A model generated the notes under the pieces. The model was not told where the DNA came from and did no database searches. It saw only the letters and a program-made list of their open reading frames with translations. From positions 558,001 through 622,000 of the forward strand of contig NZ_JACIEI010000001.1 in assembly GCF_014196805.1 (NCBI RefSeq): a DNA stretch of 64,000 nucleotides, given 5' to 3'. The DNA is from Sulfitobacter undariae. GTDB lineage: Bacteria > Pseudomonadota > Alphaproteobacteria > Rhodobacterales > Rhodobacteraceae. This document shows, piece after piece, positions 8,249 to 15,552 of the stretch (position 1 is its first letter; each line of letters starts with the position of its first letter). Made by a program: the position numbers and the translations under genes.

Positions 8249-8806
8249 TCAGCTGTCTGTCCACGTCACCTGTGGCGCATAGCGGGGGCGCGTAAAGATG
8301 AAGTTCGAGATTTCTCGCGTACCCAGACCTGTGTTGAAGGGGGGCACATAATCGGCGTAGGTTTCGACGACAATGATACGTTCTTGATCCACCAGAACCG
8401 GCAGTCTGTCAGACCAGTTAGTCACATCACTGTCGGTCAGAGCTTGATGGTCGCCACGGGACTTGGACCAGTCCAGCTTGAATGTTTTTGTGGCTTCATC
8501 ATAGTACAAGATTGAAATCCGCACTGAACTCTCCTGAGAGCTACGGGTCAGCGTTTTAAACACACCTTGCGCGCCATCAATGTAGTCGTTGTCAATCGAC
8601 ATTGTCTCGCGAGAGACCATATCGCCGATTGTATACGCGGCCTTCTGGTGCATCGTGTGTTGACGAAACGCGTCATACAGGGTGAAGATGGACGCCAGTA
8701 CCAGTAGGATTGCCGGGATCATGATCATCGCTTCGATGGCCACAGCGCCTTTTTCATCTTTGAGAAACCCATTCTTGAGGGTTGATTTGAGTTTGCTAAA
8801 AAACAT
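8249..8806 (-). CDS. TadE/TadG-type pseudopilin-like protein
   Basis: 185 residues. A short basic N-terminus is followed by the TadE signature DEKGAVAIEAMIMIPAILLVLASIF: a Gly-Ala processing-like site, a conserved Glu about five residues later, and a hydrophobic helix. The rest is a periplasmic domain. Such proteins are minor pilins or assembly factors of Flp/Tad pili used in surface attachment. It is last of three tad-like genes on the minus strand; its ATG shares one base with the TAA of the gene upstream (TAATG), so translation is coupled. Confidence 0.85.
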   Translation of the reverse strand: MFFSKLKSTLKNGFLKDEKGAVAIEAMIMIPAILLVLASIFTLYDAFRQHTMHQKAAYTIGDMVSRETMSIDNDYIDGAQGVFKTLTRSSQESSVRISILYYDEATKTFKLDWSKSRGDHQALTDSDVTNWSDRLPVLVDQERIIVVETYADYVPPFNTGLGTREISNFIFTRPRYAPQVTWTDS

Positions 8807-9345
8807 TATTCTGGCTCCTGAGAGAATGCACTGATTGAGACCATTTCACCGTAGCCGTCACCATCTTTGTCCAGCTCTTTACCAAGTCCCATTTTGTTCC
8901 AAAGTGGGACGTATCTGTAGCAAGCACGCATGAACATCAGTTCATGCTCTTCGCCCAAGGTCCATCCACGTACTGGTGCAACCTCTTCGGAAGAGTTGAT
9001 ACAGTCGGCTCTTGTTTCAAGTGGTGTGTAAGCGCGCGGGTCCTTTTGTACCATTTCGAGACGCAGGTTTTGTTCGCAATCGTTTAAACCACCAGAGTTT
9101 GCGCAGATCGTTTTCACAATTGTGTCGTGCGTGTACTCTGCCCCCGTGAATAAACGAACTTCGCGGGTGGTGATTTCAAGGGCGCGATCAAGCTGCATCT
9201 GGCGAATGGAATGCATGCTCATCTCAAATCCGAAGAAGAACGGGATGAAAAGGGCAGGAACCAAGATTACAAATTCGATCACAAAGACTGAGCCTCTTTC
9301 CTCTTTGCGGAAACGGCGCAGGTAGTTTTTCATACGCATATTCAT
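8806..9345 (-). CDS. TadE-like minor pilin
   Basis: 179 residues. The basic N-terminus (MRMKNYLRRFRKEERG) leads into GSVFVIEFVILVPALFIPFFFGFEM, the TadE N-helix with conserved Glu. The periplasmic part has four or more Cys (NSGGLNDCEQ, ADCINSSEE, MRACYRYVP) that could form disulfides. It is the middle gene of the set: its ATG overlaps the TGA of the TadG-like gene by four bases and its stop overlaps the next ATG by one base. Coupled translation would fit equimolar assembly of the three products. Confidence 0.87.
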   Translation of the reverse strand: MNMRMKNYLRRFRKEERGSVFVIEFVILVPALFIPFFFGFEMSMHSIRQMQLDRALEITTREVRLFTGAEYTHDTIVKTICANSGGLNDCEQNLRLEMVQKDPRAYTPLETRADCINSSEEVAPVRGWTLGEEHELMFMRACYRYVPLWNKMGLGKELDKDGDGYGEMVSISAFSQEPE

Positions 9346-10787
9346 TGTGTGAGCCTCAGTTGGTTGATTTGACGTGCAATGGATTTGAAAGCATCCGCAA
9401 TTTCCAGACCATCAACCCGGAAGAAGTGGCTGGGAGAGGAAGCACAGTTTTGCATGATGGATGCACTGTAGTCGCTCACTTCGAAACCGATAGACCAGAT
9501 GATGATACCGTTGTCTTTTGCTGCAGTACATATGCTGTTCAGCAAGGTGTTGCCTTTGCTGGTCCAATACTTTTGATACGGAGTTCCGTAGGCTTCGTTA
9601 TAAGAAACATTCTGCCGTAGCCACCAATCCAAGTTGTTGTTTTTCCAATGCTCGGCCTGCGAGATGTTCGCATACATTTCTGGTGGAATTTGTTTGGTCG
9701 CGGTGTTTACGCCGTCGGTCATCAAGATAACGGTTTTGAGGGTGTCGACATCATCCATTGGAGCAGGGCGCGATGAAAAGACAGTATCAATGGCGCCAGA
9801 TGAGGCGAGTCTTTCATTCGCGGGCTGGAATGCGGGATCAAGTAGTCCAGCAGCCCATTTCATACCCAGATAGATCGCGGTGTTACCGTTTGCAGGCAAA
9901 TTATCGATTTTGTCTTTAAGCTCGGTTGCGTTCTGGCTAAATGCCAAGATTTCGGTTCTCGGGTCATCGTTGCAGTTTGGATAAGTCTTGCTGTTGGATG
10001 ACGAAACACCCCAGTAGAAAAATTGGGTTTGTTCATGCGCTTCGTCTGGATCAATGGCGGTGGTATCATACTCGCTATCGAGGAAGTCGACGCATGTACC
10101 GTAAGGGTTGTTCCGGTTTATGGCCATAGCATCAAAGACATCGCGACCCGCCGTCACAGTTGTGGCGTAAGGGATCAAAGAAATTGAAACGCGGTCTTGG
10201 GTGGCCGTGTTAACCACAAGATCAACAAAATCTTTGGCCGCAGTGCGTAAGTTGCCGATTTTGTTGTTCGAACGCATTGAACCCGAAATATCGAGAACCA
10301 TGGAGACTTCGACGCTGGTTACACTTTCTTCTGCAGTTGCGATGCTGCGCAAAGGTAACTCGTCGATGCCAAGCAATGGCATGAAGTTGGTCGGCATGGA
10401 GCCTATTGAGTCTACAGTGACGCTTCGGAAGTTAAGAAAACCGTCTTCTTCAACATTGTTGGTTGCCACTGTGATCTTGTTGATAGCCTCAGGGATACCC
10501 GCTTTTGCGAAGTAGTCTTTTACCACGTCTTTGGGGTCCTGTGTCTGACCCAAATCCGCTGCGGCCAAAACGGCGCGGTCAGCGGTGTTCTGAATCTGGA
10601 CGCGGCGCATTTCATTGCGTTGCAAGTCGAACGAGATACCTGCAATCAGCGCCATAATCATGATCATTGCAATTGCGAAGATGGTTACAGCACCGTCTTC
10701 TTCTTGCGCGAACCGGCGCAGGTTTGGATATTTAATCCGTCCCGCTAATGCCGGGACGGCTGTTGTCGAAAACAGTTTTGACATCAT
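9342..10787 (-). CDS. TadG-like pilus protein with von Willebrand A domain
   Basis: 481 residues. The N-terminal TadG/TadE-type helix is EEDGAVTIFAIAMIMIMALIAG, followed by the conserved FDLQRNEMRRVQIQNTADRA segment. A VWA domain begins near residue 152 with the MIDAS motif DISGSM; a downstream Thr (ILMTDGVNT) completes the metal site. VWA domains in Tad systems are thought to mediate adhesion or assembly contacts outside the inner membrane. Several Cys lie in the VWA inserts. The start is the ATG at 10787 or 10784; GAGAGG lies 5 or 8 bp upstream. It heads the three-gene set. The Tad motor genes are not in the window. Confidence 0.9.
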   Translation of the reverse strand: MMSKLFSTTAVPALAGRIKYPNLRRFAQEEDGAVTIFAIAMIMIMALIAGISFDLQRNEMRRVQIQNTADRAVLAAADLGQTQDPKDVVKDYFAKAGIPEAINKITVATNNVEEDGFLNFRSVTVDSIGSMPTNFMPLLGIDELPLRSIATAEESVTSVEVSMVLDISGSMRSNNKIGNLRTAAKDFVDLVVNTATQDRVSISLIPYATTVTAGRDVFDAMAINRNNPYGTCVDFLDSEYDTTAIDPDEAHEQTQFFYWGVSSSNSKTYPNCNDDPRTEILAFSQNATELKDKIDNLPANGNTAIYLGMKWAAGLLDPAFQPANERLASSGAIDTVFSSRPAPMDDVDTLKTVILMTDGVNTATKQIPPEMYANISQAEHWKNNNLDWWLRQNVSYNEAYGTPYQKYWTSKGNTLLNSICTAAKDNGIIIWSIGFEVSDYSASIMQNCASSPSHFFRVDGLEIADAFKSIARQINQLRLTQ

Positions 10788-11350
10788 CTTCACCTCTCAT
10801 ACCTGTCCCAATCGACATGATGGGACTTGTGGTTATTCAAGGGTTGTTATCGCGTGTGAACGTGTCCGAATTGGGGCGAAACTATGAATTATAGTCATAT
10901 TTTAAAGGTATTTAGGATATAATCATGACACATTCTTCAGAGTGTTTCGTGTCGGTAAACAGTAGGGGTGTTAAAGTGGTATCTATTGAATTTTAGTTAC
11001 GTGACCGATGACAGAATAGTTAACGTGAGTCGCAATAGAAATCTTAAAAGAAGGCCCGCGGCAGTGTCAGTGGCTCTTATGTCTGGATAATCGGTGGGTT
11101 TTTGTTAACCAAGGCGGCATATCGTTTTGTCTGTACCTGATGTTAAGCTGGCGCTCTTCCACTTCGTTAACGCATCGACTTTACGGAGCTATTTCACGCT
11201 CTTGCTCTAAAGGGGCACGCAATTCGATGCGTTTCAGGCGATTAAAAAAGTGGCATTTATAATTGCGATACCTATGCTATCGGGGCGTACAAGATTCTCT
11301 TGTCTGCCTAGCCACGTCAGTAATTGTTTCCTATCACAAGGCACTCTGTC
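10788..11350. promoter_or_regulatory. Long divergent control region between the tad-like genes and gdh
   Basis: This gene-free 560 bp is A+T rich. On the minus strand a perfect TATAAT (10888-10893) could be the -10 of the tad-like genes, but its -35 is poor. An imperfect inverted repeat lies close to the TadG start: GTCCCAATC (10805-10813) with GATGGGAC (10819-10826), loop GACAT. ACTAT/ATAGT (10881-10894) forms a small palindrome over the TATAAT. No clear promoter was found for gdh on the plus strand, and no small coding frame or RNA gene was seen. Confidence 0.35.
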
Positions 11351-12784
11351 ATGAACCCATCCCTAAACGAGCCGAGCTTTCGCGAAAGTGTAAATTTGAT
11401 GTTCAACCGCGCGGTTGATCTCATGGACCTCAAGCCGGGGCTTGTTGAGAAAATCAGGGTGTGTAACGCAACCTACACCGTGCGTTTCGGTGTGCGCTTG
11501 CGGGGCGATATCAAGACTTTCACCGGCTACCGCTCGGTTCACTCTGAACATATGGAACCGGTTAAAGGCGGTATTCGTTACTCTCTGGGCGTTAATCAGG
11601 ATGAGGTCGAAGCGCTGGCGGCGTTGATGACGTTTAAATGCGCGCTGGTCGAAGCGCCTTTTGGCGGCTCCAAAGGCGGGCTGTGCATTGATCCTCGTGA
11701 GTATGAGGTACATGAGCTGGAGATGATCACCCGTCGTTTTGCCTATGAGCTGATCAAACGCGATCTGATCAATCCGGCACAAAACGTGCCCGCCCCTGAT
11801 ATGGGTACGGGCGAGCGTGAAATGGCGTGGATTGCAGACCAATACAAACGCATGCACACAACTGACATCAATGGCGCGGCCTGTGTGACCGGTAAGCCGA
11901 TCAATGCAGGTGGTATTCAGGGCCGTACAGAAGCGACAGGCCGCGGCGTACAATACGCTCTGAGGGCGTTCTTCCGCGACAGCGAGGGTGTCAAAAAGGC
12001 AGGAATGAGCGGCACGTTGGATGGCAAGCGCATCGTCGTGCAGGGTTTGGGCAACGTGGGCTATCACGCGGCCAAATTCCTGAGCGAAGAAGACGGTGCT
12101 CCGATTGTAGGTGTGATTGAGTATAACGGTGCCATCTGGAACGATAACGGTATCGACATCGACGCGCTGAAGGCACACATCACCGCCGAGGGATCGCCCA
12201 AAGGATTTGCGGGCGGCACGTTTGTCGAAGATGGTGCCGGCATGCTGGAAGCAGAGTGCGACATCCTGATCCCCGCAGCACTTGAGGCGGTTATTAATCT
12301 GCGCAACGCCCATGACATCAAAGCGCCACTGATCATCGAGGCGGCGAACGGTCCTATCACCGCAGGCGCGGATGAGATCCTGCGCGAAAAAGGCACGGTG
12401 ATCATCCCTGATATGTATGCCAACGCGGGCGGCGTTACAGTGAGCTATTTTGAATGGGTTAAAAACCTGTCTCACATCCGCTTTGGCCGTATGGGCCGCC
12501 GTCAGGAAGAAAGCCGCCATCAGTTGATTGTGGACGAATTGGAGCGGATCAGTCGCGACACCTCGATCAATTGGACGCTGAGCCCCGATTTCAAATCCAA
12601 ATACCTGCGCGGCGCGGGCGAGTTGGAGCTTGTCCGCTCTGGTTTGGATGACACGATGCGGATCGCATACGAGTCAATGGCCAAGGTCTGGCATGAGCGT
12701 GCGGATGTAACGGATTTGCGCACAGCTGCTTATCTGGTTTCCATCGGCAAGGTTGCCGCCAGTTATCAAGCCAAAGGCCTGTGA
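11351..12784 (+). CDS. gdhA: Glutamate dehydrogenase (Glu/Leu/Phe/Val dehydrogenase family)
   Basis: Interconverts glutamate and 2-oxoglutarate plus ammonium. 477 residues. The N-terminal dimerisation/substrate domain contains KGGIRYS and the catalytic PFGGSKGG with its Lys; PAPDMGTGEREM follows. The Rossmann fold is near residue 225 (VVQGLGNVGYHAAKFL). The C-terminal extension resembles the short glutamate dehydrogenases of Rhodobacteraceae. A Leu/Val dehydrogenase role is less likely given the length and K-GG-R-S residues. The start at 11351 has AAGG about 9 bp upstream; an upstream in-frame TTG is rejected. Its stop overlaps the GTG start of the following SH3-like gene. Confidence 0.9.
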   Translation: MNPSLNEPSFRESVNLMFNRAVDLMDLKPGLVEKIRVCNATYTVRFGVRLRGDIKTFTGYRSVHSEHMEPVKGGIRYSLGVNQDEVEALAALMTFKCALVEAPFGGSKGGLCIDPREYEVHELEMITRRFAYELIKRDLINPAQNVPAPDMGTGEREMAWIADQYKRMHTTDINGAACVTGKPINAGGIQGRTEATGRGVQYALRAFFRDSEGVKKAGMSGTLDGKRIVVQGLGNVGYHAAKFLSEEDGAPIVGVIEYNGAIWNDNGIDIDALKAHITAEGSPKGFAGGTFVEDGAGMLEAECDILIPAALEAVINLRNAHDIKAPLIIEAANGPITAGADEILREKGTVIIPDMYANAGGVTVSYFEWVKNLSHIRFGRMGRRQEESRHQLIVDELERISRDTSINWTLSPDFKSKYLRGAGELELVRSGLDDTMRIAYESMAKVWHERADVTDLRTAAYLVSIGKVAASYQAKGL

Positions 12785-13179
12785 GGCTGAAAGGGGCAAT
12801 TGCAGTGGTCGCGACCTTTTGGGTCGCGCCCGCTTTGGCAGAGAACGCTGTCTACGGAGAGGTGGATTTGATGGGGCTTGCCAAGGAAAGCCGGTCGCTC
12901 AACCCCAATTTTGCCACGCATTTGTCTATGGTGTGTAATGTGAACGGGCCAGATGGGTTTCTCAGCATCCGCAGCGGACCGGGCAGTGATTTCAAGGCCC
13001 TGCGCAAACTCAAAAGACTTGCCATCGTAGAAGTAGACGCAAACGAGCGGCGCGGGCGCTGGGTGCGGGTGGTTGATGCCTACCGTGAGGTGACGCCAGA
13101 GGGGCAGGGCGTCGCGCATAAGAGGTTGTCGGTTCAGGGCTGGGCGCATGACGGGTATCTGTGCGATTTTATCGACTGA
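12781..13179 (+). CDS. Secreted SH3-like domain protein
   Basis: 132 residues. Signal peptide: MRLKGAIAVVATFWVAPALA with cleavage after ALA-E. The mature protein carries a bacterial SH3-like fold: NGPDGFLSIRSGPGSDFKAL is the typical N-terminal strand pair, followed by GRWVRVVDA and GWAHDGYLCDF. Two Cys (mature region and near the C-terminus) may pair. Such domains usually bind peptidoglycan or peptides in the periplasm. The start is a GTG within the GTGA overlap with the gdh stop, so it is translationally coupled to gdh although no functional link is obvious. Confidence 0.82.
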   Translation: MRLKGAIAVVATFWVAPALAENAVYGEVDLMGLAKESRSLNPNFATHLSMVCNVNGPDGFLSIRSGPGSDFKALRKLKRLAIVEVDANERRGRWVRVVDAYREVTPEGQGVAHKRLSVQGWAHDGYLCDFID

Positions 13180-13250
13180 GAAATGTGAAACTTTGAATAG
13201 ACGCCTGATTAACGGCGGACAGTGCATCTGTCGCAGGCTAGTCTGTTTTT

Positions 13251-14324
13251 ATGATGTTCGATTTACACAATGACGATCTGCTATACGCAGCCCTTTTGGC
13301 GCGCGACCCCGCATGGGACGGGCGTGCCTGGGTTGGTGTGGCTTCCACTGGCGTATTTTGCCGCCTGACCTGTCCGGCACGCAAACCCAAGCGCGAGAAT
13401 TGTACATTCTTTGAAACAATGGGCGGTGCAATAGAAGCGGGATACCGCGCGTGCAAACGCTGTCATCCCATGGCTCCTGCCGCTGAAGGTGAACCAGCAG
13501 TCAAAGCACTGCTGGCGGCATTGGAGGAAAATCCTGCACGGCGCTGGACGGAAGGCGATATCGCTGCGATGGGGTATGATCTGTCGACGGTGCGGCGGGC
13601 GTTCAAACGTCATTTCGGGATGACCTTCCTTGAAATGGCGCGACTGGCGCGGTTGCGGGCAGGTGGGGCTGAATTGGTCGGCGGTGGGCGTGTGATCGAA
13701 GCGCAGCTAGAGGCGGGCTATAGTTCGGCTTCGGCGTTTCGGGCGGCTTTTGCGGGCTGGCTCGGCCTGCCACCGGGGGCATTTCATGCGGATGCGGTGC
13801 TGCGGGCGGATTGGATCGAGACCTCTCTGGGGGCGATGGTTGCCGTATCGTCAGAACATGCGCTGCATTTGCTGGAGTTTACCGAACGGCGTGCCTTGCC
13901 CACCGAATTGGCGGCGCTGCGGCGCGATGCAAAAGGCTCGCTTGGATTTGGCCGTTTTGCCCCAACTGATCAGATCGAGCGTGAGATAGCCGATTTTATG
14001 ACAGGCACCTGTGCCGCGTTTCAGACACCTCTGCGCCCGTTGGGCACGCCCTTTACGCAAACGGTCTGGCATGCACTGCGCCAGATACCTGCAGGTGAAA
14101 CGCGCAGCTATAGTCAACTTGCCCGCGATATGGGGCGGCCTGATGCCACCCGCGCTGTTGCCCGTGCAAACGGTGCGAACCCCATCGCGATTGTGATCCC
14201 GTGCCACCGTGTCTTGGGGGCTGATGGCAGTCTGACGGGATATGGCGGCGGGCTGTGGCGCAAACAAAAACTGATTGAACTGGAACGCGGCTTTGCCGTG
14301 AAAGGAAAAGACAATGCTCAATAA
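13251..14324 (+). CDS. ada: Ada: methylated-DNA repair protein and transcriptional activator
   Basis: Adaptive-response protein that removes methyl groups from DNA phosphotriesters and O6-methylguanine and activates alkylation-repair genes. 357 residues, full length. The N-terminal zinc domain has Cys37, Cys41, Cys68 and Cys71, the equivalents of E. coli Cys38/42/69/72. An AraC-type helix-turn-helix region spans about 88-180 (DLSTVRRAFKRHFGMTF). The C-terminal methyltransferase domain carries IPCHRV with Cys318 as acceptor and the wing NGANP. All three activities look intact. Two adjacent ATGs (13251, 13254) are possible. Its last 11 bases overlap the next gene. No Ada box was identified upstream. 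Confidence 0.95.
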   Translation: MMFDLHNDDLLYAALLARDPAWDGRAWVGVASTGVFCRLTCPARKPKRENCTFFETMGGAIEAGYRACKRCHPMAPAAEGEPAVKALLAALEENPARRWTEGDIAAMGYDLSTVRRAFKRHFGMTFLEMARLARLRAGGAELVGGGRVIEAQLEAGYSSASAFRAAFAGWLGLPPGAFHADAVLRADWIETSLGAMVAVSSEHALHLLEFTERRALPTELAALRRDAKGSLGFGRFAPTDQIEREIADFMTGTCAAFQTPLRPLGTPFTQTVWHALRQIPAGETRSYSQLARDMGRPDATRAVARANGANPIAIVIPCHRVLGADGSLTGYGGGLWRKQKLIELERGFAVKGKDNAQ

Positions 14325-15072
14325 AGTACATGACTTCGCGGCCCTGCACGTCAAAGGCGCACCATTGGTGCTCTACAACTGCTGGGATGCGGGGTCGGCC
14401 AAGGCAATCGTTGAAGGCGGTGCAGTTGCTTTGGCGACAGGCAGTTGGTCGGTCGCGGCAGCGCAGGGGTATGAGGACGGTGAAGTCATGCCACTGGCCG
14501 AGTTACTGGCGGTGGTAAAGCGTATCGCCCAGACCCAAGAGGTGCCCGTTAGCGCGGATTTTGAAGGCGGTTACGGTGACGCGCCCGAGATCGTGGCAGC
14601 ACATGCGGCGAGGTTGGCGCAGACGGGTGTGGTCGGCATGAACTTTGAGGATCAGCACGTGCAGGGGCAAGGTGTCTGGCCTGTTGAAGCACAATGCGCA
14701 CGGATTGCGGCGATACGTGCGGCGGTTGGCCCTGATTTTTTCATCAATGCGCGCACGGATTTGTTTTTGCAATCTGACGCGGCGGATCATGCAGGGTTGC
14801 TTGCCGAGGCGATTACACGTGGCCAAGCCTATGCCGCAGCGGGGGCATCTGGTTTTTTTGTGCCGATGCTGGGGCAGGGTGCGCTGATTGCCGATGTATG
14901 TGCGCAGGTAGACTTGCCTGTGAATGTAATGATGCATGCCAATTTGGCGGACTCTGTGGCGTTGGTTAAGGCAGGCGTGGCACGGATCAGCTATGGTCCC
15001 GCGCCCTACCGCTCAGCGATGCAGATGGTCACTCAGGCGGCGGGGAACATCTATGATGGTGCTGCCCCATAG
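14314..15072 (+). CDS. Isocitrate lyase / PEP mutase family enzyme
   Basis: 252-residue TIM-barrel enzyme of the phosphoenolpyruvate mutase/isocitrate lyase superfamily. Early strand: APLVLYNCWDAGSAK. The Mg-binding region includes VSADFEGGYGD, and GMNFEDQ and INARTDLF supply the usual acid residues. It lacks the isocitrate lyase KKCGH loop, so it is more likely a PEP mutase-like, oxaloacetate hydrolase-like or 2-methylisocitrate lyase-like C-C or P-C lyase; the substrate cannot be told. AAAGGA precedes the start, which lies inside the 3' end of ada (11-base overlap), so the two are co-transcribed. Such pairing with ada is seen in related genomes as far as I recall, but its meaning is unknown. 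Confidence 0.85.
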   Translation: MLNKVHDFAALHVKGAPLVLYNCWDAGSAKAIVEGGAVALATGSWSVAAAQGYEDGEVMPLAELLAVVKRIAQTQEVPVSADFEGGYGDAPEIVAAHAARLAQTGVVGMNFEDQHVQGQGVWPVEAQCARIAAIRAAVGPDFFINARTDLFLQSDAADHAGLLAEAITRGQAYAAAGASGFFVPMLGQGALIADVCAQVDLPVNVMMHANLADSVALVKAGVARISYGPAPYRSAMQMVTQAAGNIYDGAAP

Positions 15073-15118
15073 GGATAACGCGGTTTTCCGCCCAAGTGAG
15101 GAGGCAAAGGCGGCGAAA

Positions 15119-15146
15119 TTGACATGCCCTCTAGAAGCCCTATCTG
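15119..15146 (+). promoter_or_regulatory. Sigma-70-type promoter upstream of the dnaG region
   Basis: A perfect TTGACA (15119-15124) and TATCTG (15141-15146) are 16 bp apart on the plus strand. Transcription would start near 15153 and serve the small secreted protein gene at 15191 and possibly dnaG beyond it. Confidence 0.6.
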
Positions 15147-15190
15147 CTGACAGATAAAGTCCGTTAAATTCTGCTATTCTGGAGTATGTT

Positions 15191-15493
15191 ATGATCCGTG
15201 TTTTAACCGCCGTTCTGTGCCTTGCCACCGCTGCCCCCGCCTTTGCCGCCTCGGCCAAAGAAAAAGACTGCGGGTTTCAGGGGGATGTTGTGGCTGCTGT
15301 GCAAGCCGCACGTGTCGCCAAAGTAAAAGAGCGCGATATGGTTGATCACATCGCAGGCACCACGCCTGACTGGCCCGAGAAATACAACGCGGTTGTGCCT
15401 TTGGTGACGCCGTGGATTTTCAGCCTGAAGATGTCCGAAGTGAAAACGGCTGATCTGTCTGCCGCGTGGAATGAGCTGTGCTTGCAACAATAA
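15191..15493 (+). CDS. Small secreted protein, unknown function
   Basis: 100 residues with a clear signal peptide: MIRVLTAVLCLATAAPAFA, cleaved before ASAKEKDCG. The mature protein of about 80 residues is mostly helical, contains two Cys (CGF near the start and LCLQQ at the end) that may form a disulfide, and has a conserved-looking WPEKYNAVVPLVTPWIF core. Family not recognised. GGAG lies 6 bp upstream of the ATG. It sits between a good promoter and dnaG (59 bp gap), so it may be transcribed with dnaG. Confidence 0.75.
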   Translation: MIRVLTAVLCLATAAPAFAASAKEKDCGFQGDVVAAVQAARVAKVKERDMVDHIAGTTPDWPEKYNAVVPLVTPWIFSLKMSEVKTADLSAAWNELCLQQ

Positions 15494-15552
15494 TTGGGTG
15501 GTGACAGGGGCGGCCTGCTGGACTCTGGCGGCAGGCTGCCCATATGTAGGGT

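Noticed and set aside
11363..12520. Long open frame antisense to glutamate dehydrogenase
   Set aside because: Composition is Cys/His/Arg rich with no family features; it is the mirror of a well-supported gene.
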